From NCBI GenBank assembly GCA_010093605.1, contig MU004181.1:3130215-3194214 (forward strand): a stretch of DNA of 64,000 nt. Direction: 5' to 3'. The translations under genes were made by a program, and so were the position numbers. How positions within the stretch are numbered: the stretch's first letter is position 1; each line of letters opens with the position of its first letter. Below are positions 34,301 to 44,284 of this stretch, piece after piece. The notes under the pieces are model-generated. The model was not told where the DNA came from and ran no database searches. It was given only the letters and a program-made list of their open reading frames with translations. Origin of the DNA: Lophium mytilinum (lineage: Eukaryota; Ascomycota; Dothideomycetes; Mytilinidiales; Mytilinidiaceae).

Positions 34301-35061
34301 CTACGTTCACGGATAATCAAATTTTCATGCTCGAGGTGTCAGATTCACAAGCTCGTTTCGCTGCCGCACTTGAGAAGGGCAGGGTCCACTCTGGACTCGG
34401 CATGACGCTTGGCAAGCTATCTGTCGCTTTGGCCGCCGTGACACAGTCCAAGAAGGCGAAGACGGTGAGCGAGCTCTCTGTCGAAGATGTCGTCGACAGC
34501 GCCAGAGCGGCACGAGGCGGCACCATCTTACGAGTGCCGAAAGTTGTTGCAACCATGCAGACTTGGCAGAGCCCCGAGTCCAACCATATCGACTACATCT
34601 TCAAGAGCTCGCTCGAAGGCAAGGTCGACGTCGGTTGGAACTATAACCGCATCTCGTTCATCCGCACTATGTGGTCCAACCACTCCCGCTCGTTGGCTTC
34701 TCGTCTCGGCAAGCCGCTGCCAGAATCCGCCCTCAAGATCACGACGCCGGAGAAGCCGGACACTGCTGCTGCGGGCCAAGCGGGTGCAGGCTACGCAGAT
34801 GGGAAAACGACCGCAGAGCAAGACAAGATTACTGCGGTTGTGAATGTGCCGCAGAGTAGGTACGAGTACACGGCGTTGGAGCCACCGATCATCGAAACGC
34901 CGCAGCTGAGGGATATGGGAGAGGCGACGCCGCCGCTGGAGTGGATAGGGTTACATAGGGATCGTCTGCCGAATGTGACGCATCAGATTGTCATTGTGAC
35001 GCTCTTGGAGGTAGCGAAGGAGGTAGAGGATGCATATGGGAGGATTCTGGGGACTTCGTAG
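25293..35061 (+). CDS. CSF1: Csf1/BLTP1-family bridge-like lipid transfer protein
   Basis: Giant protein of the Csf1/Tweek/BLTP1 family, a hydrophobic-groove bridge that moves phospholipids between membranes at ER contact sites; yeast Csf1 is needed for cold tolerance and GPI-anchor lipid supply. Exon 1 is 25293-25384 and exon 2 is 25431-35061, with a 46-nt intron, giving 3240 aa, the expected size. The N terminus has one membrane anchor (about residues 16-45, NWVFLVELLVCGI then LSIFFLFYFNRV), followed by the family's most conserved stretch YIDIQALQISLLGGRIFFK and ETILVHGGYITWQYWLR. The remainder is a long series of beta-rich repeats with Ser/Arg-rich disordered insertions (about residues 1190-1310). 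It ends near residue 3240 after a conserved 'KVDVGWNYNRISFIRTMW' region. A start at 25375 inside the intron is possible but would lose the anchor. The 9.6-kb exon without introns is striking but usual for this gene. Confidence 0.95.
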
Positions 35062-35958
35062 TGTGTTGATTTTAGATACCCCTTCAGTGCTTTTGAGAGC
35101 ATGTGCATATGATTCTGGCGTACCATGGAACGGTTTTGGACGCATCAGCAGGCGTTTAGCATTGTAGGTTTCACAGAAGCTCTTTTGTTGTAGTTTCTAG
35201 TTCTGTATATTTCTTGTAAAACGAACGCCGTCAAGGCCTATTGAATATACTTCTATGTTGTCCTACACCCTTTGCCGCTTGTCGTGGCACTTGAATGTAC
35301 TATCAGCGCGGGTGTCGAAGCCGTTCACATCTCAGCATCTGGTACACGTGGGAGAGATTCTCGGACAAGAACAGAAATGCATGTACAGACTGAGCGTTTG
35401 ACCTGTTACTCTAAATCTCGGTAGGAAAGGTAATTCTGTAGGTTTTCACGGCTTTTGCAATGTTTTGGTTCGCTGGTCTTGTTGGGGGCGTGACTCCCCT
35501 TCCCTTTGCGTCCCATGGTACGGCAGACGAAGACTTTGGTCAGCGCCCCAGCCATCACCGACAAACCACTGAGCATGTATTTCGTCACATCGTGCGACTT
35601 TCGTTCTACGCCCAGGATCAACAGCTTCCATCCTTCACAGACGAAGCTGGCGTGAGTGGAGAGGCCTCGCCAAGAATCGTGACGTCTCATTCGTGATTCT
35701 ACCGCTTCACACTTCACCTTAGCTATTGAAATAATAGGCCGTTCAGCTACAATAGCCCACTCGTCGACAATAAGCGTCCCAGCCTACTTCTTGACCGTCA
35801 CCTTCCGCGACGACTTCTTCCTCCGACATCATCCTCTCTTCCTCTTTCGCACAGCACACCACCGTCTTCCACTACTTTCCTGCACCGACTGAGCTGGCCT
35901 CACCGACCGCTGCTCTCGCACCTTCCTCTCAGACCTGCCTTCTTGCCCGTCATCAGCC
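35062..35958. other. Intergenic region upstream of orphan A
   Basis: No gene supported. The last ~200 bases are pyrimidine-rich on the plus strand (CTTCTTCCTCC, CTCTCTTCCTC), a plausible leader of the gene at 35959. Confidence 0.45.
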
Positions 35959-38061
35959 ATGTCTGCGAACTTTCCAGCTCCAGCGACCCGTCCTACTCCA
36001 GCGACCCGTCCTGCTCCAGCGGCCGGCCCTGGTCCAACGACGACATATTTTCCGGACATCTTTGGCGCCAACCTTCCGGACGTCTTCGGCGCCCGCCTTC
36101 CTGTACAACAGCATGCTTCTTCGTTCGTTCCAGGGACTTCCTCCGCTCAAATGACATCCTCCGCTCGAACGGCCTCTCACGCCCGCCTTTCTGCACAGTA
36201 TCAACAGAACCAGAACATGCCAGGACAGCGCTCGACTTCATTCCATGTTCCATCACCGTATACCGTACCCAGTACTCCGTCCGCTTCCGTTGTCTCTGGC
36301 CCTCGTTTGTCCTCGCCGCAACAGTCACAGTTTCCCACAAGTCACTCGGTTCTATCTGCTACTGCGTCTTCTGGCCTACGCAATTCTGTGCAACAGAACC
36401 AAGGACAGCGCCCAATTTCGTTCCATGCTTCCTCGCCACGACCCATGGCCAACCAGCCATCTTTTCTCCCAAGCTCCAGCGAACGTGGTCATATTCAGCA
36501 GAATCAAGATCAGAATCGCACAGAAACTCCTGCGACCGAAACAATCCGACTGGAGTATGCAGATGGCACCCCCGTTGACCCGCGTCTACTCGCTGCTGAG
36601 ACACCTATCCCGGCGGTCGAGGTCGCTTGGTTTGCTTTTCAGGCTAGATTGGAAGCCCAGAGAAAGCGCAAAAATCCTGGAGGACAGAGCGCTTCAACCG
36701 ATTGCGACGACTATGGATCAGTAGACCCCGAGTCGTATAGAGAGGACCAAGCTGTCACCGATATCTATCATCTCATGGGCTGTCATGACTGGAGGTATGA
36801 CGGTATATCTCAGTGCGGAATGAAGATCTTGACCGACGGACTCTTCTGGCTCAGCAATAAACATCGACACGTATGGTATGGTTTACCGCCCAAGTTGGGA
36901 ACGGTACACTGGGTGCACACCTTCCAGCAAGCACACAACGCTTCTCCGATTGTTGGCGGTGCCTCCCGCGGATTGAGGATGCGTATGTTCAAGACATCAC
37001 CTATCGAGGGTACTTCGATATCTTCTCCGGCTCTTCAGTCACATTCTGTGCATGGCCAGAACTTTACTGGACCAGCTTCACCATCGCTTGCGACACCTGT
37101 GGGAAGCACTTCGATATCCTCTCCGACTCGTCAGCCTTATTCTGTACGTGGCCAGAACTTCACCGCTCCTGCCGTACCATGGCCTCCGGCACCTACTAGG
37201 AGCACTTCAGCTCTCTTTCCGACTCGTCAGTCTTATATTGTACATGGCCAGAACTTCACCACTTTTACTGTACCATCGTCTCCGGTACCTGTTGGGAGCA
37301 CTTCAACTCCCTTTCCGACTCGTCAGCATTATTCTGTACATGGCCAGAACTTCGCGGCTCCAGCTTTACCATTGCCTGCGGCACCTGTCAGGAGCACTTC
37401 AACTTCCTCTCCGACCCGTCAGCCTGTGCCTGTACCTAGCCAGAACTTCACCGCTCCATCGGCGCCGATTTCGACGACAGCCCCTAGACCTAGTGGAAGT
37501 TTGAAGAGAAAGTCACCAGAGCCTGCCGCAGAGCCCGCCGCTCCAGTCGCGAAGAAGCCCAAGACCGACTCCCCGCTGGTGCCAAACCGCAGCGCATCAA
37601 TATCGCCTACCTCGAATGGCGGCACGAAGCGTAAATACAAGGCCCGCAAGCCTGTAGACCCAAACGCGCCAAAGAAGAGCAAGTGCCCGAGGGGCGAGGC
37701 GGCGAAGGCGAAGGCCGACTTGGGGGAGCTAAAGATGTCAAAAACACTCTTTAGCTACCCAATGCCCGCAGAAGACGACACTTCGGACGAGGCAGTGTGC
37801 GTGAGATACGCGCACGAAAAGGGGGACAAGAAGGTTACCGACTTCCCGACAAACATGGCCGAAATCCTGCTAGAGGTTGGACGCTTTCCCCTCATAAGGG
37901 ACCTAAGGTACCGAGAGAAGGACGACATGTCTCCTCTTGCGCGTTGCATTAGGTACTGTAAGTTCAATCTAGAGGATAAGAGGGACTATAGGGCCAATGA
38001 GCCCACGATGGCGTGGCTTGTGGCGGCGATACTTGATAAAGATCCGGAGAAGAGGTGGTAG
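35959..38061 (+). CDS. Orphan A: repeat-bearing protein of unknown function
   Basis: A 700-aa single-exon protein that I do not recognise. Residues 1-190 are Ser/Pro/Gln-rich and low-complexity. Residues ~195-345 form a more ordered region (EYADGTPVDPRLLAAETPIP; DIYHLMGCHDWRYDG). Residues ~351-509 are five tandem units of about 32 residues built around the core GQNFTAP. A basic segment (about 515-590) contains KRKSPEP, AKKPKTDSP and KRKYKARKPVDPNAPKKSK, several candidate nuclear localisation signals. The last ~110 residues are compact, with a CVRYAHEK...VTDFP motif followed by a second, weaker CIRYCKF copy. The gene at 40542 carries a similar motif near its C terminus. The body has no stop over 2.1 kb and a pyrimidine-rich leader, which supports a real gene. 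A role in chromatin or transcription is only a guess from the basic region. Confidence 0.7.
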   Translation: MSANFPAPATRPTPATRPAPAAGPGPTTTYFPDIFGANLPDVFGARLPVQQHASSFVPGTSSAQMTSSARTASHARLSAQYQQNQNMPGQRSTSFHVPSPYTVPSTPSASVVSGPRLSSPQQSQFPTSHSVLSATASSGLRNSVQQNQGQRPISFHASSPRPMANQPSFLPSSSERGHIQQNQDQNRTETPATETIRLEYADGTPVDPRLLAAETPIPAVEVAWFAFQARLEAQRKRKNPGGQSASTDCDDYGSVDPESYREDQAVTDIYHLMGCHDWRYDGISQCGMKILTDGLFWLSNKHRHVWYGLPPKLGTVHWVHTFQQAHNASPIVGGASRGLRMRMFKTSPIEGTSISSPALQSHSVHGQNFTGPASPSLATPVGSTSISSPTRQPYSVRGQNFTAPAVPWPPAPTRSTSALFPTRQSYIVHGQNFTTFTVPSSPVPVGSTSTPFPTRQHYSVHGQNFAAPALPLPAAPVRSTSTSSPTRQPVPVPSQNFTAPSAPISTTAPRPSGSLKRKSPEPAAEPAAPVAKKPKTDSPLVPNRSASISPTSNGGTKRKYKARKPVDPNAPKKSKCPRGEAAKAKADLGELKMSKTLFSYPMPAEDDTSDEAVCVRYAHEKGDKKVTDFPTNMAEILLEVGRFPLIRDLRYREKDDMSPLARCIRYCKFNLEDKRDYRANEPTMAWLVAAILDKDPEKRW
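37006..37485 (+). repeat. Five 96-bp in-frame tandem repeats within orphan A
   Basis: Units begin near 37009, 37102, 37198, 37294 and 37390, each with GGAGCACTTC-like starts and a GTACATGGCCAGAACTTC core encoding VHGQNF. All spacings are multiples of three (93 then 96, 96, 96), so the array changes protein length without shifting frame. Confidence 0.9.
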
Positions 38062-38303
38062 GGGGTGTTGGGGGCTGGGGTGATAGTTGGGGCGGTAGCG
38101 TGTGCGTCTACGTGGGGTTTGGGCCCGTATCTGGGCCCTGAAGGAGTGTTTATCTGGCTCATACTCCGGTGAGAAGTGTTGGTTCTTTGGCTTCTTTTCT
38201 TTGGGTAGACTGTAGACTTCAAATTGAGATTGATTAACCACTACACTGTGCACCTATGAAATGATGTAATGGCCCCTTGAATGTTTGGTTATGATGGTTA
38301 TCC

Positions 38304-39840
38304 TTATGTCATGTTCTAGGCGTCCTAAGTCTAAACGTAGTCTTCTAGATTAGCAGTGAGGGTAGTTTTGACTTCAAGCTTCAAACGAAGTCGATAGACC
38401 TCTCAAGCTGCGGACGTACGAAACTAAACGAAGGCTGTCTGAGTGTTTCAAGATGAATAGAACCCCGATGTCATTTCCAGGCGTCCCAAATCTGAAGATA
38501 GTCTGAGAGATCAATAGCGAGTGTGATTCTGACTTCAAGCTTCAAACGGGGCCCATAGACCTCTCAAGTTGCGGGTATATGAAATGTTTTGAAGGCTGTC
38601 TAAGCGTTCTAAGATGTATTGAACCTTGATGTCATTTCCAGAAGCCCTAGATCTGGAGGTTCCTAAAAAGATCGACGATAACTGTAGTTTTAGCCACAAA
38701 CTTCAAATTAGGCCGATAGACTTCTTAAGCTGCAGCCGCATAAAATGATTCGAATGCTGTCTAAGTGTTTCAAGATGAGTAGAATCCTGATGTCATTTCC
38801 AGGACCCCTAAATCTGGAGGTTCCTTGAAAGATCAATAACAGCCGTAGTTTTGGCCTCAAATCGCAAACGAGATCAAGAAACCAATCAAATTTGAGGGGG
38901 CAGGAAATGATTTGAAGCGCTCCTGAGTGTTTGATCGCAACGAATGTACGGATGTCATTCTCAGGGGCCCCTAAACATGCAGGGTTCTGGAAAGATGAAT
39001 AATAAACGTAGTTTTGGCCTTAAACTTCAAACGAGATCAAGAGACCAATCAAAGTGCGGACGTAGGAAATAGTGTGAAGCGCTCCTGAGTGTTACATCAA
39101 AAGAAATTTATGGACGTCATTTCCAGACGAGCTGAATCAGGAGCTGTCCGTAAGGTTTAGTAAATAGTGTGGTGTTGAAGTCGAGCCTCGATTGAGCTGC
39201 ATATTCTCTTCAGTTTGGGTGCTTATGAAATGATTTGAAGGCCTCCAGAGGGTTCTGTAGCGACTGGGAGTTGGATGTCATTGTTTAGGTAGTCTGAATC
39301 AGCCCACTGGTCTTGACAATGGAGTAAGCCATGCGGAGGCCTCTCGGACGTGGCAGTGATGTACGCGTTTCTAATGTCGAAGCTCAGGCAAGCTGCATTA
39401 GCTCCTTGATCTTCACATCTTGCGGATGCACGAAATGATTTGAAAGCCTCCTGAGGGTTTCATGAATATCGAGGGGTAAATGTCAAGCCGTAGACAGCCT
39501 GAATCAGCCAACTGACATCGCCGTTCTAGTAAGCTAGTTGGTGGTCTCTCGGAGGTTTAGTGGTAACTGCGTTCTTAACGTCACGCACCACACACGACTT
39601 ATTAGGCCTTGAAGAATATGGAATTGCGGGTGTAGTAGGCGTTTTGAGAGTCTCCTGGGTGTTTGATAATACTGGAGGTGGAATGTTACGTTCTATACAG
39701 CCTATGTCAATTAGGTGGAATTGAGATGTAGCTAAGGATACCACGGCTCTCCCGGCACGTAGCATCTAGATCGAGCTCTGATGTCACATTCCATCCTCTT
39801 GGAATCTCATACCTCTCAAATCTAAGCTTGCGGACGGGAG
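38304..39840. repeat. Tandem array with a ~161-bp unit between the two orphan genes
   Basis: Unit starts (GATGTCATTTCCAGG and variants) fall at about 38304, 38467, 38628, 38789, 38951, 39113 and 39274, spacings of 163, 161, 161, 162, 162 and 161 bp. Two further units near 39478 and 39681 are longer (about 204 bp). Shared words inside each unit include GACTTCAAGCTTCAAACG, ATAGACCTCTCAAG and AAATGATTTGAAGG. Units are degenerate (roughly 60-85% alike by eye), so the array is old. No open frame runs through it. Confidence 0.85.
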
Positions 39841-40541
39841 GGGTTGCTTCTTTGCTTCAAGCAAATGGCAAACGCTTTGAAACGTATCCTTGAACGGCTG
39901 TCTTAGGCCCACACAACGTATCATGTCTTCTTATTTTTACTCGCTTTGATGGGCATACGGCATATAGATGTTACAGGATTAGGCTATAATTTTGGGCACA
40001 CGGATATCACTGTTCGCGTGTCGCTTTTGCAATCTAGACACCACGGTCAAGGGCGGCCCTGTCGAGAGTATACCTCTTGGTCAAAAGGAAGCTCAGATTA
40101 CGCGGTCTAAAACGTGACATGACGCCTATCTTGTGGTCTCCCTATGGGAGCGCTCCTGACAATGGCAACTGAGTGTGCACAGATAGGCCAAACCAAAGTG
40201 TCGCTAAGGGTGAATGTACGAATACAATGCAGTACTTCTGCACTGCTTACCTGGCGTAGAGCACCTTGTCCTTACGAGTAATCCGACATTGTGCATTAAT
40301 GAAGCTCTTTCTGAAGGTACTTAACACGCACAGGCGTGCTATCAGGTGACAACGCGGGTCAGTGAAAGCACAAGCGCTACCCGCAGAACTATAACAACCC
40401 CTATTTCTGCACTGAGGCCAAACATCCCCTCCATTCACCACCAACCATCAACCACCAACCACCATTACACACAACCCAATACAGCAAGACGACATATTCC
40501 GACCTGCTTATCAAAGCTCAACTGCGTCTGTCGTTAGTAGC
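39841..40541. other. Intergenic region upstream of orphan B
   Basis: No gene seen. Around 40430-40470 there is a run of ACCAACCATC-like words close to the start of orphan B, probably part of its leader. Confidence 0.4.
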
Positions 40542-41591
40542 ATGGTAGGCCACACCCCATCCCGCTCTGCTGGCTCCAAAGGTCGGGGCGTTATACGGGG
40601 CTTCCACGAGAACATCGCGTCCAGGATGCCGGATGTGCCTAGGATTGAGTCAAGCTACGAGCCTGAATGGTCTAAGATCCCTCCCTCCGTCCTCCATAAG
40701 TTCCAGTCCTTCGCGGCCGAATCCGTCGATTGGACGACTCGCGAGTCTCTTCCGGTGAGCTCAAAGCTACCAATCGAGGCAGCACTCGAGGGCTTTGATT
40801 GGTCAGTCCAGGCGCAAAAAGTCTCCGAAACCGGGGAACCTCTCGAAGGAACGCCCACAGAGGATTGCGGGAGCTCCATGCTCGAAGATAGCTTTCCGCT
40901 CGCGGGAGACAAGTCGGGGAGGAATTACGATAAACTCAGGGATGCGCCGGGTATGAACCTAGACTTCCCTGCCAACGCCAACATCCTCGCAGCTGAGTTT
41001 GCCGCATTCCTACCAAATGCCCGGCTCGCGTATCCCGTTGCAGAGCGGTTGATCAGCAACGGATTCGACTATCGTGTGTTGGCGTACATGATCAACACCT
41101 TGCGGGACATGCCGAATGGTTTCATCGAAACCAACTCCATCCTGAAAGGAATGCAGATCACGATGCGATTGGGGCCGCAAGCTGGGTGCCCGCGAGAGAA
41201 TTGGACACGGGCAAAACAAGCTGAACAGATCCCAGATTCTTGGGACGAGAACAACGTTAGCACGGAAGGGTACCAGCCACGATATCGCACGCATCCCAAT
41301 AAGAAGGCAAACCTTTCGACGGGACCAATGAGGCTGGTCGACCCGGTCCCATTCAAAGACCTGGCCAGAGGCGTCCAGCAATTTCCGCAGGGAAAAGACT
41401 GCGGAGACCTCACCTGCTGCGTTCGTTATCATCTCCGTCACCCAAACGAAGACTGGGTCTATCCGACTGACTTCGCCAATTTAATTGATCATATAGGAGG
41501 TCCAATGCGTATCTCTGACCATCACACAGACTATGAAGCCTTTATGCGCTGGGAAGCGGCTATGACGTCTGGCGTAAAGCCGGAAAACTAG
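40542..41591 (+). CDS. Orphan B: protein of unknown function related to orphan A
   Basis: A 349-aa single-exon protein with no family I recognise. The N-terminal ~150 residues are Ser/Glu-rich. Residues ~145-220 look folded and helical (LAYPVAERLISNGFDYRVLA, then MINTLRDMPNGFIETNSILK). Near residue 289 comes DLTCCVRYHLRH...YPTDFANLIDHIGG, which resembles the CVRYAHEK...TDF segment of the C-terminal region of the upstream 700-aa protein in spacing and key residues. The two genes are in the same orientation, separated only by the 161-bp tandem array, so a duplicated, fast-evolving lineage-specific family is likely. The start is the first ATG; a small chance remains that an intron is missed. No signal peptide or membrane segment. 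Confidence 0.65.
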   Translation: MVGHTPSRSAGSKGRGVIRGFHENIASRMPDVPRIESSYEPEWSKIPPSVLHKFQSFAAESVDWTTRESLPVSSKLPIEAALEGFDWSVQAQKVSETGEPLEGTPTEDCGSSMLEDSFPLAGDKSGRNYDKLRDAPGMNLDFPANANILAAEFAAFLPNARLAYPVAERLISNGFDYRVLAYMINTLRDMPNGFIETNSILKGMQITMRLGPQAGCPRENWTRAKQAEQIPDSWDENNVSTEGYQPRYRTHPNKKANLSTGPMRLVDPVPFKDLARGVQQFPQGKDCGDLTCCVRYHLRHPNEDWVYPTDFANLIDHIGGPMRISDHHTDYEAFMRWEAAMTSGVKPEN

Positions 41592-42450
41592 GGCAATTGA
41601 GCGGAATGAGCCTCACGCGGACAGATTAGGTCAAAGAGCGACACGAACATTCTTACCCCTTCAGAGCATAAGATTGTATCCCAGAGATCCATAGGCCTCG
41701 TTCGAGGCACTTCGGTTTGGACCACAGCTTGAGATTGGGCCTGGATCGGATGCGGGGAGCCGTTTAGGGCGTTGGGCACTTCGAATGAAAAGAGATGATC
41801 CTTGATGATTAGAATGCAGTTTTTCTCCAATACGAGCCAATTTTCTAATTCTTTGCAAGAGTGATAACGTGAGAAAAGACAAAAAGATAAGACGTTGCAG
41901 GACTAGGAGCTCAATCTGACTGGCTAAGATGAAGGCACGCAGGAGACACATCTCCATGAAACTTACATACTACTGTGTAGAACCGCGATTTCCCCTTAGA
42001 TGGTCCCGAGGTAGTAGTGCCGCCACCTAGCTCTGTCGTACATGTGAGATATGATTCCTCTGGTCTGAGTATTACTTAAATATTTAGGCAACTTGATGTT
42101 GATATTCCTGTTTACTATGGCCGGATCTGATTTGACCTGGCTTCGCTCGGGCTCTTGGACGGCAAAAGGCTGGTGTCCACTGTCGCGGTATGCTACGTCA
42201 CCACGTGGTTGCTTAGGTCCTCATTCTTTCTTGATTTTTCTCAACGTCACTTCGTTACTCAGTACCTTCATCATTGTGCTTCCACATATTCACGCCTACT
42301 GACATTCCTTCAAGGTAAGACGGCTCTATGGGTGACTGAAGGGACAACTTCTTATTGACATGACGGCGGCGGGCTTACTGGACTACGTGAGAAACTCCGG
42401 AGGGTTTGAGAGGACAGGAGAACAGGATGTAATAAGCTCGACGGCGTCAG
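41592..42450. other. Intergenic region between convergent genes
   Basis: No gene supported. It holds the 3' flanks of orphan B (plus) and the cysteine hydrolase gene (minus). Confidence 0.4.
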
Positions 42451-43245
42451 TCAGACGTCTTTAATTAGCATGGCCAACTCGTCAGAGGTAACCACTTCTG
42501 CAAATTTTGCTTTCATATCAAACAAGTTCGCCTTATGAGGGTATTCGTCCCGATCTCCACAAGCATCTGCGATCACGTAAGGGTTGAAGCCATACTAAGG
42601 TGTATTAGTCACCATTTCGAACTAGAAGCAGGTGTGCACGAGCCTGTGTTGCATCAACAGTCGTCGCTCTAACGCAGCCGGAGGTGCTGTAGCCACAGAC
42701 AAGGAGGGTATCGGTCTTCAAACGGATCAAGGTCGATGCCAAAGAGGTGCCAAAGAAGCACGAGCTGTACTGCTTCTCGATGACGGTCTCGCCAGCGAAT
42801 GGACGGCAGATCTTGGAATTAGTTGGATAGTCTCCCAGGACGTTGCCCTTATCGAAGGCACATAAAGCTTTGGGCAGCTTGAATTTGTACCAGTTACCCC
42901 CATCTGCGCCTCGATCGTGATACACCACCTACGAAGGGGATCAGTAAGGTAGGGTTGAAGGGCGTGTAAAAGCTGTAGGCATACTCTGCTAAATATAACG
43001 GGGATCCCGTTCTCTCGGCACAGTGTTATCGTCTTTTCGCACGAATCTAGCGCTGTTTGGAAACGGTCTTTCCCATACAACGGACTCCCTTCAGTGAGGT
43101 ATGCGTTGCAGACATCGATGACTAGCAAAGCAGGGTGATCTCCGAAGGGATAGCCGCCTTTCTTCTCTCCTGCACCGGCTGTGAAGCCGGAGGCGGCATA
43201 GCTGGCCATCAACTCATCTGGGTATCCCTTTGCGTCTGCTGACAT
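42451..43245 (-). CDS. Isochorismatase-family cysteine hydrolase
   Basis: Cysteine hydrolase of the isochorismatase / N-carbamoylsarcosine amidase superfamily; substrate unknown. Exons 43245-42985, 42928-42644 and 42594-42451 give 229 aa. The family triad is complete: Asp44 in LLVIDVCNAY, Lys139 in VIEKQYSSCFFGT and Cys172 in CGYSTSGCVRAT. The C terminus, YGFNPYVIADACGDRDEYPHKANLFDM, is the normal end of the fold. Intron 1 is a standard GTATGC intron. Intron 2 (42643-42595) has a good GACTAAT branch and TTAG acceptor, but the frame only closes if the donor is GC, making it an apparent GC-AG intron. A usable GT three bases further in would shift the frame. The closest relatives by motif are fungal N-carbamoylsarcosine amidase-like proteins. 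No biosynthetic neighbours suggest a pathway. Confidence 0.85.
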
Positions 43246-44284
43246 GATAGACAGACTTGAGAACGAGCTTGTGAAAGAAGTATTGAGGTAACGGAGAGTT
43301 CGAAATAGAAGAGAGTAGAACGGGAGAGAGTTGAGCTCGTTATGAAAAGATATGGATAGATCTTGATACACTTTGTTCAGAGAAGAGCACCAGCGGAATG
43401 GGGCTGTTTCTTATCACAATAGTCTTCACGAGCCCCCTTACAAATCGAACTAGGCTTATCTTTCGTAGTGTTCGGGAAGCGTGCCGATGGATGTCGAGTA
43501 TCCATCTTGTTTAGGCCTGCGGTTGGCTCTCACTTTCAATGCTATCGTCAATGTATAGTACACTGTGCTTGAGTATATAGGCCTAGAAAAAATGTCGAAA
43601 AGTTTTGCGAGCACTGAGTCCGAATGACGTTGAAGTTAAGGTTGGAGGGGGTGAATTCGGCAGGCGGCCCGATTGTTGCAGCGCTTATGTCATCACCCCT
43701 ACGCAAAGGGTTCTTCACGTTACTCAGCCTCTTGAGATCAGCGTTCGTGGAACTCGCATAGGACTGGACGCGGCACGGTCAAAGTAGTGGTACGTAGCCC
43801 GAAGGAGTGACTTAAGTTAGGTAGGTCAGCTACATGATTTCAGTTCCGCAACTTCAACACATCCTCCCTCCCGTTGGAAGACGTAGGTCTGCGCTAAACG
43901 CAACCACGTTATGCATCCCCGCGATCCTCTCGCATCTGAATTGCCTCGGCCACTCAGACTTCCAAAGCAATCTCCCCTCGATTCTCCATCTATGCCATAC
44001 TTACCGCCATATTTATTTCACCCCACGAATAGCCGTCTCCGGAGTCGAGCGCCGCCATAAGGTGCATTGCTCGTCTGCCTGGCCCTGTGGAAACCACATG
44101 AGCGAGTCTGAATTGAGCTAGCCTCAGCGGTATCTCGGCGACTGGCTCCGTGGCCTGCTTGCGCTCTTCGAGACAACTAGGAGCAGCAGAAGATTGTTGT
44201 ATCAGTGTGTAAAGGTGTATCGATGCTTGCAGATGCAAACAAGTAGTGCATCAAGTCCTGAAATGAAGCCGAAGAGCGGCCTCG
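43246..44284. other. Intergenic region
   Basis: No gene supported. It combines the promoter of the hydrolase gene (minus) with the 3' flank of UPF2 (minus). Confidence 0.4.

Noticed and set aside
38304-39840. CRISPR-like array
   Set aside because: Units are contiguous 161-bp tandem repeats with no constant-repeat/unique-spacer alternation, and the genome is eukaryotic.
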